NCBI GenBank assembly: GCA_902617525.1
Contig: CACMWW010000001.1
Coordinates: 62,001-126,000 of the forward strand
From: an uncultured Pelagibacteraceae bacterium
Lineage (GTDB): Bacteria > Pseudomonadota > Alphaproteobacteria > Pelagibacterales > AG-422-B15
Length of the DNA: 64,000 bases
Reading direction: 5' to 3'
Below the pieces are notes generated by a model. It saw only the letters and a list, made by a program, of their open reading frames with translations, had not been told where the DNA came from and ran no database searches. The position numbers were made by a program, and so were the translations under genes. Positions 48,200 to 58,021 of the stretch are shown here, piece by piece (position 1 is the first letter of the stretch; each line of letters starts with the position of its first letter).

Positions 48200-48228
48200 T
48201 AAATGTGTATAAATTCCTGATTTTCAAG
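48200..48228 (-). promoter_or_regulatory. Heat-shock (sigma-32-type) promoter of lon
   Basis: On the minus strand, CTTGAA (48228-48223) is followed after 15 bases by CACATTTA (48207-48200). The RpoH consensus is CTTGAA with 13-15 bases to CCCCATTTA, and this site agrees at all of the -35 and most of the -10. It is 79 bases before the lon ATG. lon is a classic heat-shock gene, which makes the match credible. Confidence 0.65.
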
Positions 48229-48246
48229 CAATAAAAGATTTGCTGG

Positions 48247-49515
48247 CTAAGCGCTTGTTTCTGAAGCTTTTTTGCCGTCTGTGTAAGTGTAGAGCGGACG
48301 AGCACGGCCCTCTGCGACTTCTGCATTAATCACGACTTCTTCAACACCTTCAAGGGATGGTAATTCAAACATAGTATCGAGCAAGATACTCTCTAGTATA
48401 GACCTAAGTCCTCTTGCACCTGTTTTTCTCTCAATTGCTTTTTTTGCGATAACACTGAGAGCTTCATTTGAAAGTATTAGTTTAACATCTTCCATGTTAA
48501 ATAATGTTTGATATTGTTTAACAAGTGCATTCTTAGGCTCTTGAAGAATTTTTACTAGTGACTCTTCGTCTAAGTCTGTAAGAGTTGTGACAATAGGAAG
48601 TCTTCCAACAAACTCAGGTATCAGCCCATAACTCAATAAATCTTCAGGCTCCAAATGTTTTAAACTGTTCCCTCCAGATTTCTCTTCATAGCTTTTCACA
48701 TTTGCTTGAAATCCAATACCTGACCCTTTTGATCTTTTGTTAATTATTTTGTCTAACCCAGAAAAAGCCCCACCACATATAAATAAAATATTTGTCGTAT
48801 CCACTTGTAAAAATTCTTGCTGTGGATGTTTTCTTCCACCTTGTGGTGGTACACTAGCAACAGTTCCTTCCATTATTTTAAGTAATGCTTGTTGTACACC
48901 CTCACCTGAAACATCTCTTGTAATTGATGGGTTTTCAGATTTTCTGCTAACTTTGTCAATTTCATCAATATAAACTATGCCTCTCTGTGCCCTTTCAACA
49001 TTATAGTCAGATGCCTGTAATAATTTTAAAATGATATTCTCAACATCTTCTCCAACATATCCAGCCTCAGTAAGAGTTGTGGCATCTGCCATTGTAAATG
49101 GTACATCTAAGATACGTGCTAGAGTTTGGGCCAATAAAGTTTTACCACAGCCAGTAGGTCCAATTAATAGAATGTTTGATTTCGATAACTCTACATCTGA
49201 CTTGAAATTGGAATGCTCAATTCTTTTATAATGATTATGCACAGCTACAGACAAATTGTACTTGGCATCTTTTTGTCCTATTACGAAGTCATCTAAAGTT
49301 GCACAGATTTCTTTAGGAGTTGGAATTCTACTTGATGATTTTGCCTTAGTCTCCTTATTCTCTTCTTGAATGATATCGTTACATAGCTCAACGCACTCAT
49401 CACATATGAATACAGTTGGCCCTGCAATCAACTTCTTTACTTCATGCTGACTCTTACCGCAAAAAGAGCAATAGAGCGTGTTCTTGCTTTTACTATCGTT
49501 ATTATTTTCACTCAT
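48247..49515 (-). CDS. clpX: ATP-dependent Clp protease ATP-binding subunit ClpX
   Basis: This 422-residue unfoldase has an N-terminal zinc-binding domain (Cys16, Cys19, Cys38, Cys41), then an AAA+ ATPase with Walker [15 protein letters not shown], Walker [11 protein letters not shown], the pore-loop and [11 protein letters not shown] sensor-2 segments. It feeds substrates to ClpP, encoded 121 bases upstream. Length and domain order are normal. Confidence 0.98.
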   Translation of the reverse strand: MSENNNDSKSKNTLYCSFCGKSQHEVKKLIAGPTVFICDECVELCNDIIQEENKETKAKSSSRIPTPKEICATLDDFVIGQKDAKYNLSVAVHNHYKRIEHSNFKSDVELSKSNILLIGPTGCGKTLLAQTLARILDVPFTMADATTLTEAGYVGEDVENIILKLLQASDYNVERAQRGIVYIDEIDKVSRKSENPSITRDVSGEGVQQALLKIMEGTVASVPPQGGRKHPQQEFLQVDTTNILFICGGAFSGLDKIINKRSKGSGIGFQANVKSYEEKSGGNSLKHLEPEDLLSYGLIPEFVGRLPIVTTLTDLDEESLVKILQEPKNALVKQYQTLFNMEDVKLILSNEALSVIAKKAIERKTGARGLRSILESILLDTMFELPSLEGVEEVVINAEVAEGRARPLYTYTDGKKASETSA

Positions 49516-49636
49516 AATTCAATTTTTTAATAATCTGCGAATCAATAATTATTAAGAAAAACATTTCTGTAGAAAAAAAACAATTAATTTTAAAAAAAAG
49601 TGTTTATAAACAGTGGATTAAATTGACTATTTGAGG

Positions 49637-50260
49637 CTATTTCTCAGTTTTTGGCTCAACTCTTTTTTCCTGAATGCTATCAATTATGCCAAATTTTTGA
49701 GCCTCTTCCGGTGACATAAAGTTATCTCTTTCAAGCGCCTCTTCGATTGCTTCAACTGGTTGGCCTGTATGTTTTGCGTATATTTTGTTTAAGTTTGCTT
49801 TCATTGCCAAGACCTCTTTCGCATGAATTTCTATATCAGTTGCTTGACCTTGAAAGCCGGCAGATGGCTGGTGCACCATTATGCGGCTATTAGGTAAAGC
49901 ATATCTTTTTCCTTTTTCACCTGCTGCAAGTAAGAATGAGCCCATTGAAGCAGCCTGTCCAAAACAAAGAGTTGAGACTGGAGACTGTATGAATTGCATT
50001 GTGTCGTAAATTGCCAATCCATCACTTACAACTCCTCCTGGTGAATTTATATATAATGATATCTCTTTTTCGGGATTTTCAGATTCAAGAAACAAAAGTT
50101 GAGCTGAAACTAAAGAGGCCATGTGATCGTTAACTGGCCCGACTAAAAATATTATTCTTTCCTTTAATAATCTTGAATAAATATCAAAAGCACGTTCCCC
50201 TCTTCCCGTCTGTTCAACGACCATTGGAACCAATTGATCAAAAATTTTACTATCAATCAT
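49637..50260 (-). CDS. clpP: ATP-dependent Clp protease proteolytic subunit
   Basis: This 207-residue serine protease forms the ClpP barrel. The nucleophile Ser105 lies in GQAASMGS and the catalytic His130 in [11 protein letters not shown]. The N-terminal [29 protein letters not shown] is the standard start. It lies two bases after tig. The tig-clpP-clpX-lon order is shared with many proteobacteria. Confidence 0.98.
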   Translation of the reverse strand: MIDSKIFDQLVPMVVEQTGRGERAFDIYSRLLKERIIFLVGPVNDHMASLVSAQLLFLESENPEKEISLYINSPGGVVSDGLAIYDTMQFIQSPVSTLCFGQAASMGSFLLAAGEKGKRYALPNSRIMVHQPSAGFQGQATDIEIHAKEVLAMKANLNKIYAKHTGQPVEAIEEALERDNFMSPEEAQKFGIIDSIQEKRVEPKTEK

Positions 50261-50262
50261 TA

Positions 50263-51678
50263 TTATTTCTTAGTTTTTTTCTTAACTGTCTTTTTCTTTG
50301 CCGTTTTTTTCTTCACTTCAGCCTTTTCAACTGAATTGACGTTATTATACATTTTGATAAACGAATCAACATCAACGTCCTTTTTTTTCAATTTAACCTT
50401 CGAAAGTATAAAGTCTACAATTTTATTTTCATATAAAGGAGCTTGAAGTTGCATAGCTGCATCCTGATTATTTCTATAATAATCAATCACTTTTTGTTCT
50501 TGTCCTTTAAAATTGCTTGCATATTCAAAAAGGGCTTTATTCATCTCCTCTGGTGTCACTGAGATTTCATTTACTTTCCCAACCTCTTGAAGAATTAAGC
50601 CCAGTTCAATTCTATTTTTTGCATCTTCCTTAAATTTAGCCTCATTATCAGAAGTCAATTTTTTATCTTTGATTTCCTTTTGATGATCAATTGATGATGG
50701 ACTTTGTGAATTTAAATAATTTGCAGACAAGTTCTGAAATTCAACATTTATAAGATCTTCAGGTAACTCAAATTTGTGCGCTGACTGGAGCTTTTCAAAA
50801 AGTACTTTTTTATCAAGATTTTTTGTTAGATCTGAGTACTCACTTTGCATTTGATTTTCGACCTTACTTTTTAGATCCTTTAAATCAGTTGCACCCATTG
50901 ATTTTGCCAATTCATCATCTACTTTTGACTCAACGGGTGAACTTATTTTTTTAATATTGCAATCAAACACAGCATCAGCATTTTGTAACTCTTTTGCTGA
51001 ATAATCTGCAGGAAACTTGACGTTTATCTTTTTGCTGTCTCCACTCTTTAGACCCACAAGGCCATCTTCTAAATCCTTTATGTATCGTCCAGAGCCAATT
51101 ACAATTGTCTGACTTTCTGCCTTACCTCCATCAAAATTCTTACCATCGATGGTTCCTTCATAATCTAATAAGATAGAGTCCTCTTTCTTAGCTTTATAAT
51201 CACTACCTTGCTCTTTATATGTTCTTTGAGATTTGGCAATTAAGTCTATTCGTTTATCAATTTCTTTTTTATCAAGCTTTACCGAAGTTGACTCGATTTC
51301 GATTTTAGTAAAGTCGGCTAATTTTATTTCTGGAAAAACTTCAAACTCAATTTTAAACGTTTTATCAACATCTTTTTTTTCTTGTTCTTTATCTTTGTAA
51401 TCAACCTTCGGTTGAGATACAGGACGAAGCTTTCCTTCTTGTATTATTTTTGAGACATTTTCATTTATTACAGCATTCAAAACTTCATTGTTAATCGCAT
51501 CACCATGTTTTTGCATAATAATATTATTTGGAACTTTACCTGGTCTAAAGCCATCAATTTTTACTGATTTTTTTACTTCCTCAATTTTTGACTCTAGCTT
51601 TATGTTAAAATCTGCAGATGCAATAGTGAACTCATAAGCTCTTTTCAAACCTTTATTTAATACTTCTTTATAACTCAT
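50263..51678 (-). CDS. tig: Trigger factor (ribosome-associated chaperone, prolyl isomerase)
   Basis: This 471-residue protein has the ribosome-binding N-domain with the [12 protein letters not shown] signature (about residues 42-53), an FKBP-type isomerase domain (about 150-245) and a long helical C-domain. The last 20 residues are almost pure Lys with a few Thr, Ala and Val ([16 protein letters not shown]), a basic tail that may strengthen ribosome or RNA contact. It follows tRNA-Leu on the same strand. Confidence 0.95.
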   Translation of the reverse strand: MSYKEVLNKGLKRAYEFTIASADFNIKLESKIEEVKKSVKIDGFRPGKVPNNIIMQKHGDAINNEVLNAVINENVSKIIQEGKLRPVSQPKVDYKDKEQEKKDVDKTFKIEFEVFPEIKLADFTKIEIESTSVKLDKKEIDKRIDLIAKSQRTYKEQGSDYKAKKEDSILLDYEGTIDGKNFDGGKAESQTIVIGSGRYIKDLEDGLVGLKSGDSKKINVKFPADYSAKELQNADAVFDCNIKKISSPVESKVDDELAKSMGATDLKDLKSKVENQMQSEYSDLTKNLDKKVLFEKLQSAHKFELPEDLINVEFQNLSANYLNSQSPSSIDHQKEIKDKKLTSDNEAKFKEDAKNRIELGLILQEVGKVNEISVTPEEMNKALFEYASNFKGQEQKVIDYYRNNQDAAMQLQAPLYENKIVDFILSKVKLKKKDVDVDSFIKMYNNVNSVEKAEVKKKTAKKKTVKKKTKK

Positions 51679-51699
51679 ATTATCTTCTTACTAACAAAT

Positions 51700-51784
51700 T
51701 GGTGCGGATAGAGGGACTCGAACCCCCATGAGTTGCCTCACTGGTACCTAAAACCAGCGTGTCTACCAATTCCACCATATCCGC
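51700..51784 (-). tRNA. tRNA-Leu (TAG)
   Basis: A class II tRNA on the minus strand from 51784 to 51700, 85 bases with encoded CCA. The acceptor is GCGGATA with TATCCGC, the anticodon stem CTGGT/ACCAG carries loop TTTAGGT with anticodon TAG, and a long variable arm (TGAGGCAACTCA) confirms the Leu type. It lies 21 bases before tig, as in many proteobacteria. Confidence 0.97.
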
Positions 51785-51870
51785 GATTAATAGAAAATGC
51801 AAAATAGACTATTTTTTAGATGTTTACAGTAAAATATTACAATTTGATGCTATAGTTTTGACCGTTAATT

Positions 51871-52812
51871 ATGAGAAAAAATATTGTATTTTTAGATAGG
51901 TCCACTTTTCCTTCCAATATTATATTTCCAAAACTTGATTTTAATCACAAATGGAAAAACTATAGTTTTACAAAGGTGAGGGAAGTCAAGAAAAGGATTG
52001 AGAAAGCACATATAGTTGTTACCAACAAAATTGAACTGAATAAAAATAATTTATCTAATGCGAACAATTTAGAACTAATTGCGATAACTGCAACGGGAAC
52101 GAATATAATAGACTTAGAGTACTGCAGAAAACACAATATCTCTATATGCAATCTAAGAGAGTATGCTTCCATATCGGTTGCTGAACACGTTTTAACTCTC
52201 ATGCTTGCACTTTCTAAAAATATTAAAGGTCTTGAGAAAGATATAGACAAGAAACTTTGGCAAAAAAGAAAGGTGTTTGCATTACTTAGCAGAGAAATAA
52301 ATGACTTACATGGCAAAACATTGGGCATAATTGGAAAAGGTTCAATCGGCATGAAAGTTGGCAGAATAGCTAAAGCATTTGGAATGAATATTAAATTTTT
52401 TTCGGTTAGAAATTACAAAAAAACACAATTTTTAAAATTCTTATCATCTCTTGATTATTTATCTGTTCATTGCCCCTTGAATGAGAAAACAAAAGACCTG
52501 ATAACAATTAAAGAATTAAAAATAATGAAAAAAAATATGATCTTAATTAATACTGCCAGGGGCGGCATAGTTAATGAAAATGATCTGACAAAAGCATTAA
52601 AACAAAAAATCATTGCAGGAGCTGGAATTGATGTCACAACTAGTGAACCTCCAAAAAAATCTCACGCTTATTATAGCATATTAAATGAAGCAAATTTCAT
52701 TTGGACACCCCATACTGCATGGGCATCAAATGAAACCTTGCAAGAAGCAATCAATCAATTAATAAAAAATATAAATTCTTTTTATAAAGGCAGAAAAAGA
52801 AATATCGTTTAA
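51871..52812 (+). CDS. D-2-hydroxyacid dehydrogenase (glycerate/hydroxypyruvate-type)
   Basis: This 313-residue NAD-dependent enzyme has a split substrate domain and a Rossmann domain with GKGSIG at residues 155-160. The catalytic Arg (NTARGG), Glu (TSEPP) and His (TPHTAWAS) are all present. It resembles hydroxypyruvate reductase (HprA-like), but the exact 2-hydroxyacid is unknown. Its 3' end overlaps the convergent DUF2256 gene by four bases. Confidence 0.88.
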   Translation: MRKNIVFLDRSTFPSNIIFPKLDFNHKWKNYSFTKVREVKKRIEKAHIVVTNKIELNKNNLSNANNLELIAITATGTNIIDLEYCRKHNISICNLREYASISVAEHVLTLMLALSKNIKGLEKDIDKKLWQKRKVFALLSREINDLHGKTLGIIGKGSIGMKVGRIAKAFGMNIKFFSVRNYKKTQFLKFLSSLDYLSVHCPLNEKTKDLITIKELKIMKKNMILINTARGGIVNENDLTKALKQKIIAGAGIDVTTSEPPKKSHAYYSILNEANFIWTPHTAWASNETLQEAINQLIKNINSFYKGRKRNIV

Positions 52813-52943
52813 GCCTTTTTTATTCCAGCACACTTTTTTGAACAGTATATTACTCTGTCCCAGTTCAATCTCCATTTTTTTCTCCAGTTAAAAGGGCGAT
52901 TACAAACTGGGCATATTTTAGATGGCAAGTTTTCTTTTTTCAT
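52809..52943 (-). CDS. DUF2256 zinc-ribbon micro-protein
   Basis: This 44-residue frame was found by reading the gap between its neighbours. It has KICPVCNRPFNWRKKWRLNW followed by VIYCSKKCAG, a four-Cys zinc-ribbon with the RPF-WRKKW core. This matches the DUF2256 family of tiny proteins often encoded near photolyase or cryptochrome genes in alphaproteobacteria; no such gene is adjacent here. It is divergent from the DUF1543 gene with 19 bases between start codons. Confidence 0.85.
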   Translation of the reverse strand: MKKENLPSKICPVCNRPFNWRKKWRLNWDRVIYCSKKCAGIKKA

Positions 52944-52962
52944 GATCTAATTATTAAATAAT

Positions 52963-53181
52963 ATGAAATTGTTTCAAGTCCATACAGGTTTTTATGATCC
53001 TAATATTTCAGATGGCTTTTACGAAGGGCACACCAATATCTTTGTCTGCGCGAAAGATGAAAAAGAAGCTCGAGAAAAAGTGAAAGAAAAAGAAGAATAT
53101 AAGAAATTTAAGATGCACATTGATGGTATTCAGGAAATAACTATCGTTGATAACTATAAAGTTGAGCTAAATAAAATTTAG
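52963..53181 (+). CDS. DUF1543 family small protein
   Basis: This 72-residue protein starts MKLFQVHTGFYDP and contains EGHTNIFVCAKDEKEAREKVKEK, with a hydrophobic strand and a basic helix similar to DUF1543. No cysteine motif or membrane segment is present apart from one Cys. It is divergent from the DUF2256 gene and its stop overlaps the carboxylesterase stop by four bases. Function unknown; assignment is by pattern and is moderate. Confidence 0.7.
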   Translation: MKLFQVHTGFYDPNISDGFYEGHTNIFVCAKDEKEAREKVKEKEEYKKFKMHIDGIQEITIVDNYKVELNKI

Positions 53182-55022
53182 GCTCTAGCGCACTTACCGC
53201 TCATAAAGGTTCTGTAAATTTCATCCACTTCTTCGTCAGTAAGAGTTGTTCTATTAAACATTTTATCAATTATATTGCACTTTTGATCAACGGTTATGCT
53301 CTCACTAGATATTCCTTGAAGAATTGAATTTGCCGATAAAGTATTATTAAACATTGCAATGCCCTTATCGTTAACAGAGTCAAATACGATAAACCTTTCG
53401 TTGTTATTTAATTTATTCCATGGTTTCCACTCGGTAGACATATCATAAGGGGCGCTATTTGGATTCCCATCGTAAGCAAAATTTACCCAATACTGTCCCA
53501 TTTTTGTAGAGAGCTCTAAATCAGTGGACCTATTATTTTCATTGTACATTATGTCATTTATCGCATCTGAGCTCTCGCCTAATAAACCATCTGATTTAAA
53601 AATAAATGCTAACTCCATTCCATGTGCAGCGCCTAGTAGATTGGGTAAATCAACACCTAAATAGACATTTTGTTCATCCCAATCAAATCGATAAGCATAT
53701 ACATTTGATTTTTTGTAATTTGATGTAAAGTCTGAAGGTAGGTCTACTGCCCCATATTTCCATGACTCCGCCATGTATTTAGCATAGATATCATAATACT
53801 TTGGATCTTTGGGTTTTACATATAAATCAAGATATTCTGAGATTGGACTTAAAAAAGATAATGGCCTATTTACATATTCATCGTTCATAAACATAAACAG
53901 TTTATCTTCATCTCGTGTCGAACCAAATATCATAGGTTTGTCATACATATCACCATCTCTATAAGCTCCATAAATTCCCTTATTTGGAATTACTACTCCA
54001 TCAGGTATAACATTCGGGACATCAATTAATCCAGCTGCATCAGGTCTTGGCCTATAATATGATATAATATCGTTTGCATCTGCAGTTCTTAAAAGATCGA
54101 CAGAAAGCATCTGATTGCTCATGAAATTTGAAATCTCTTCATCAGATATTGATGTGTTCTTTGATTTGATTAAGTGTCTTAATAAACTTTTTGATCCCGC
54201 TCTTTCATTATTTTCTGCAAAGTCTAAAGAGTCTGAGCCAAGGTAACCGCTTTGAGAAATTCCTCTTTGAAACAAGTCTTCACTTAAAGGTGAAGTCATA
54301 AGTGAAATTACATTTCTAGCTCCAGCAGACTCACCGAAAATAGTAATATTATTTGGGTCGCCATTAAAATCTGAAATATTCTCATTTACCCACTCAAGTG
54401 ATTTTATAATATCTAGAGTTCCAAAATTTGCACTTTGATCAAGTTCATTATCTGAGTCTTCATTTAAACCGCTATAAGCAAACCATCCAAAAGGACCTAA
54501 TCTATAGTTTGTTGTGACTAAAATTACATCATGTTCCATTATGAAATCGCCTGAAGTATACAAGTTTGAAGCTGAATAACCCCACGTATTTCCACCTCCG
54601 TGTATCCAAAACATGACTGGTAATTTCTTTTTACTGTTGTATGCATTTTCTGAAAGATAAATATTTAAATAAAGACAGTCCTCAGATCCAATTATTGAAC
54701 CTCCCTCAATACCGTCCATTGAGTCATAAAAATTACTAACTTGCATACATCGATTAGGTAAGGTTTTAGCTTCAAATGTATCAGGCATTAGATCTAGTTC
54801 CCTTGGAGCTTTCCATCTTAAGTCATCAACTGGAGGCTTTGCAAAGGGAATGCCGACAAAAGAAATAGTTTTTGAACCATCTTTTTCTTTTGCTACAGAT
54901 CCAATAAAGTTAGTGTTTTTGGATTTAAATTTATAAACCTGATCCTCTGCTAAACTTATATTCAAACTAAATGTAAGGAAAAAAATTAGAAGAGATGATA
55001 TTTTATTTACTTTCTGCAACAT
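53178..55022 (-). CDS. Type B carboxylesterase, secreted
   Basis: This 614-residue alpha/beta hydrolase has a signal peptide (SLLIFFLTFSLNISLA, cleavage near residue 25). The oxyanion-hole motif HGGG is at 141-144, the nucleophile Ser232 in GESAGA, and the catalytic His in AAHGMELAFIF. It belongs to the COesterase (choline esterase-like) family. The 5' end overlaps the NAD(P)HX repair gene by 20 bases, so they may be co-transcribed, though functions are unrelated. The ester substrate cannot be told from sequence. Confidence 0.9.
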   Translation of the reverse strand: MLQKVNKISSLLIFFLTFSLNISLAEDQVYKFKSKNTNFIGSVAKEKDGSKTISFVGIPFAKPPVDDLRWKAPRELDLMPDTFEAKTLPNRCMQVSNFYDSMDGIEGGSIIGSEDCLYLNIYLSENAYNSKKKLPVMFWIHGGGNTWGYSASNLYTSGDFIMEHDVILVTTNYRLGPFGWFAYSGLNEDSDNELDQSANFGTLDIIKSLEWVNENISDFNGDPNNITIFGESAGARNVISLMTSPLSEDLFQRGISQSGYLGSDSLDFAENNERAGSKSLLRHLIKSKNTSISDEEISNFMSNQMLSVDLLRTADANDIISYYRPRPDAAGLIDVPNVIPDGVVIPNKGIYGAYRDGDMYDKPMIFGSTRDEDKLFMFMNDEYVNRPLSFLSPISEYLDLYVKPKDPKYYDIYAKYMAESWKYGAVDLPSDFTSNYKKSNVYAYRFDWDEQNVYLGVDLPNLLGAAHGMELAFIFKSDGLLGESSDAINDIMYNENNRSTDLELSTKMGQYWVNFAYDGNPNSAPYDMSTEWKPWNKLNNNERFIVFDSVNDKGIAMFNNTLSANSILQGISSESITVDQKCNIIDKMFNRTTLTDEEVDEIYRTFMSGKCARA

Positions 55023-56490
55023 ACGAATGCAGCTTTTTAATCATCAGGGGGATGTTGTCAATAAGATCCTCTGCAATTAGCCCCGGACCTATCATTTCTC
55101 CAAGTTTTGAGTGAATATATGCTCCAGCGCAAGCTGCATCAAAAGCATTCATCTTATTATCTCCAACAAGTGAAGCGATGATTCCAGCAAGAACATCGCC
55201 TGATCCTGCGGTTGCTAGATATGGAGCTTCGCTTGCATTTATTACAACATTCCCTTCAGGGTCAGCAATAACTGTATCAGCGCCTTTGAGTAATACTATA
55301 CTTCCTGCTAATTTGGCTGCCTCAACACACTTGAGCACTTTATCTTCCATTAATGCAATACCTTCCCCAAATAGTCTTTTAAATTCACCTTCATGAGGTG
55401 TGAGTATTGTATGCGGATAAGTATCTATAAATAATTCTTCTGGATTATTTTCAAAACATGTAATTGCGTCTGCATCAATTACACAATGATCTACAAAAGC
55501 CAGCGCCATTAAAACTCTTGCTTTTGTTTCATCATTTACTCCATTTCCAGGGCCTACGAGGACACTTGAAACTCTTTTGTCTTTTAAAAGTTTTTGAAAA
55601 TCGTTTTTTTCTTTTATCACTGATAATAATTCAACTGAGATTTGTGGTTCTAATATTTTTGCTGTTTCTTCATCGCAGACCATTGTTACTGCTCCTGCCC
55701 CAACGCGCATAGCTGATCGACCAGCTAATCGAGCTGCTCCAGTTTGAAATTGAGGACCAGTATTAATTACAAGCATTCCTCTTGAATATTTATGATCACT
55801 TGAAACTGGAAATGGAAAATTCTTAATCCATAATGATGGATCATTTTTTTTTATATTCGGCATGATTTTATCTAATACGTTTTTTTTAATTCCAATATCC
55901 TCAACTACTATTTCTCCACAATATTTTTTTCCAGGATACAAATAATGACATTTTTTTTTATTAAAAAAAGTAATTGTTTTTGAAGCTTTAAAAGCTTCTC
56001 CAAGAACAGCGGATGTATCGCCATTAATGCCAGATGGAATATCTACGGAGAAAACATCTAATTTAGATTGATTAATTTTACTAACTAAATAACTTAAATC
56101 ATTTGACATTGTTCTTGACAACCCCGTACCAAACAAAGCGTCAACTACATAACAATAATTTGATAAACTTCTAATTTTGGAAACAAATAATGATTTATTA
56201 AGTTTTTGTTTATAATGTAAATTGTCATTACTTTCCTTGGCTTTACTAATAGGGCAATAAATATCAATTTCCATACCTTGCTTGAAAAGAAGATTAGCTG
56301 CAACATAGCCATCGCCACCATTATTTCCCGGACCACAAATAAAGAGCGCCCTCTTACCTCTTTGAACAGGAAGATTATTGAAAACTTTCTTTCCCGCGTT
56401 AAACATCAGATCCAAACTAGAAATACCAGATTCAATAGTTAAAAAGTCGGCCTTTGCCATTTCTTTGTTAGTAAGGATGTATTGAGTCAT
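55003..56490 (-). CDS. nnrD: Bifunctional NAD(P)H-hydrate epimerase/dehydratase
   Basis: This 495-residue fused enzyme repairs damaged NADH and NADPH hydrates. The N-terminal epimerase (NnrE, about 1-210) has the CGPGNNGGDGYVAANLL motif at residues 52-68. The C-terminal ADP/ATP-dependent dehydratase (NnrD, about 225-490) has VLVGPGNG, TPHEGEFKRLFG and ATAGSGDVLAGIIASL. Both domains look complete. Upstream gap 56491-56662 has no gene. Confidence 0.93.
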   Translation of the reverse strand: MTQYILTNKEMAKADFLTIESGISSLDLMFNAGKKVFNNLPVQRGKRALFICGPGNNGGDGYVAANLLFKQGMEIDIYCPISKAKESNDNLHYKQKLNKSLFVSKIRSLSNYCYVVDALFGTGLSRTMSNDLSYLVSKINQSKLDVFSVDIPSGINGDTSAVLGEAFKASKTITFFNKKKCHYLYPGKKYCGEIVVEDIGIKKNVLDKIMPNIKKNDPSLWIKNFPFPVSSDHKYSRGMLVINTGPQFQTGAARLAGRSAMRVGAGAVTMVCDEETAKILEPQISVELLSVIKEKNDFQKLLKDKRVSSVLVGPGNGVNDETKARVLMALAFVDHCVIDADAITCFENNPEELFIDTYPHTILTPHEGEFKRLFGEGIALMEDKVLKCVEAAKLAGSIVLLKGADTVIADPEGNVVINASEAPYLATAGSGDVLAGIIASLVGDNKMNAFDAACAGAYIHSKLGEMIGPGLIAEDLIDNIPLMIKKLHSYVAESK

Positions 56491-56662
56491 TTATTAGAAA
56501 TTGCCTATAAGTGTATGTTTTAAATAAAGATATGTAAAATTTACCTCTACTTATAATTAAATCTATATGTCAATTTGGCATAAAAACATTATATATACAT
56601 TCTATCATTAATTTTAACTTCTTTCAGAAAATTAATGTATAAAACTTAAGAGTTAACTCATA
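56491..56662 (+). other. Intergenic region before glnB
   Basis: These 172 bases separate divergent nnrD and glnB. The stretch is very AT-rich. A TTGGCA occurs at about 56574-56579 but no partner gives a good sigma-70 or sigma-54 spacing. Promoters for both genes must be here. No clear operator, terminator or RNA gene was recognised. Confidence 0.5.
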
Positions 56663-56998
56663 ATGAAAAAAATCGAAGCTGTCATAAAGCCATTTAAAAT
56701 AGATGATGTTAAAGAAGCACTTGAAAAAGTTGGGGTGCGTGGGATCACTATATCTGAAGCCAAAGGCTTAGGTAGACAAAGAGGTTTTACTGAAGTTAAC
56801 ACTGGTGTTGAATATGGTGATTTTCTTCCGAAAATTAGATTAGAAATAATCTTACAAGATGATCTTGTCGATACAGCCGTCGAAGCTATTAGGGCTTCAG
56901 CAAACACAAATCGTATTGGTGATGGTAAAATATTTGTTTCTAACATTGAAACAGTTATGAGAATTCGTACAGGCGAGACTGGTTCGGACGCATTATAA
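56663..56998 (+). CDS. glnB: Nitrogen regulatory protein P-II, T-loop one residue shorter
   Basis: This 111-residue PII protein senses 2-oxoglutarate and ATP/ADP and tunes glutamine synthetase. The core (MKKIEAVIKPFKIDDVKEAL, KGLGRQRGFTEV, IGDGKIFV, RIRTGE) is standard. Tyr51, the uridylylation site, is present in GVEYGDFLPK, where the usual sequence is EYxVDFLPK, so one residue is missing directly after the Tyr. It lies 21 bases before the type II glutamine synthetase, with a second GS after that. Confidence 0.95.
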   Translation: MKKIEAVIKPFKIDDVKEALEKVGVRGITISEAKGLGRQRGFTEVNTGVEYGDFLPKIRLEIILQDDLVDTAVEAIRASANTNRIGDGKIFVSNIETVMRIRTGETGSDAL

Positions 56999-57019
56999 AC
57001 TTAATTCAGGGAGAAATTA

Positions 57020-58000
57020 ATGTCAGATATGAAAACTTATGAATACATATGGCTTGATGGTTATACACCAGAGCCTTTTATGAGAAGTAAAGTAAAAGCA
57101 ACCGAAGAAAAATCAGCACCGGACTGGTCATTTGATGGTTCATCTACTCAACAAGCAGAGGGAGGAAGCTCAGACTGTCTTCTTCTTCCTGTTCAAACTT
57201 ATTCTAATCCAAATGGACACGATATAGTAATGACACAGGTACAGGCTGCAGACCATACAACTCATCCATCAAACTTTAGAGCTGCGGCAGCGGAAGTTGT
57301 TTCCGACGAATGGTGGTTTGGTTTTGAACAAGAATTCTTTTTAACTGATGCTAAAACTGGTGAACCACTTGGCTGGGAAGACGGTACACCAAGAGAGCAA
57401 GGTGAATTTTATTGTGGCGTTGGAGCGGGCAATGTTGTTGGTAGAGCGATATCAGATGCACATCTAAAAGCTTGTATAGATCTTGGGATTACGCTTACTG
57501 GAACTAATGCAGAAGTTGCACTTGGCCAATGGGAATATCAATGCTTTGGAAAAGGCATTAAAGCAGCTGATGATTTATGGGTAAGCCGATATTTGCTCAT
57601 GAAGACTGCTGAGGAACACGGCGTTGGAGTGAACTTTCACCCAAAACCAAAAACTGGTGATTGGAATGGTTCTGGTATGCACACTAATTTTTCTAATGAA
57701 CAAATGAGATCTTCTGGATCAGAAGAATTATTTACATCAATGTGCGACAAACTTGGAAAGGTTCATGAAGAAGGTATTGCAGCTTATGGATCTGACAATA
57801 ATATGAGGCTTACTGGACTTCACGAGACACAAAGTATCGATAAATTTTCATATGGTGTAAGTGATAGAGGTGCTAGTATACGTATTCCAGTTTATACTGT
57901 TGAACATAATTGGAATGGGTATCTTGAAGATAGAAGGCCAGCATCGAATGCTGATCCATACAAAATTGTATCACATATAGTTGGGACTTTGACTAAATAA
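57020..58000 (+). CDS. Glutamine synthetase type II (GSII)
   Basis: This 326-residue enzyme is of the eukaryote-like GSII class, much shorter than bacterial GSI. Segments APDWSFDGSSTQQAEGGSSDC, FGFEQEFFL, GVGAGNVVGRAISDAH, GVNFHPKPKTGDWNGSGMHTNFS and LHETQSIDKFSYGVSDRGASIRIP cover the ATP, glutamate and metal sites. GSII is not controlled by adenylylation. It follows glnB within 21 bases and precedes GSI within 21 bases, with GGGAGAAA before its ATG. Having both GS types side by side behind one PII is unusual. Confidence 0.93.
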   Translation: MSDMKTYEYIWLDGYTPEPFMRSKVKATEEKSAPDWSFDGSSTQQAEGGSSDCLLLPVQTYSNPNGHDIVMTQVQAADHTTHPSNFRAAAAEVVSDEWWFGFEQEFFLTDAKTGEPLGWEDGTPREQGEFYCGVGAGNVVGRAISDAHLKACIDLGITLTGTNAEVALGQWEYQCFGKGIKAADDLWVSRYLLMKTAEEHGVGVNFHPKPKTGDWNGSGMHTNFSNEQMRSSGSEELFTSMCDKLGKVHEEGIAAYGSDNNMRLTGLHETQSIDKFSYGVSDRGASIRIPVYTVEHNWNGYLEDRRPASNADPYKIVSHIVGTLTK

Positions 58001-58021
58001 ATTCCATAATTAGGGGATCAT

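Noticed and set aside
49520..49640. TGTTTATAAACA palindrome followed by T run between clpP and clpX
   Set aside because: The stem is only four or five mostly A-T pairs, too weak to call a terminator.
56560..56600. Possible sigma-54 promoter before glnB (TTGGCA)
   Set aside because: No GC follows at the required distance from the GG, so the -12 element is missing.
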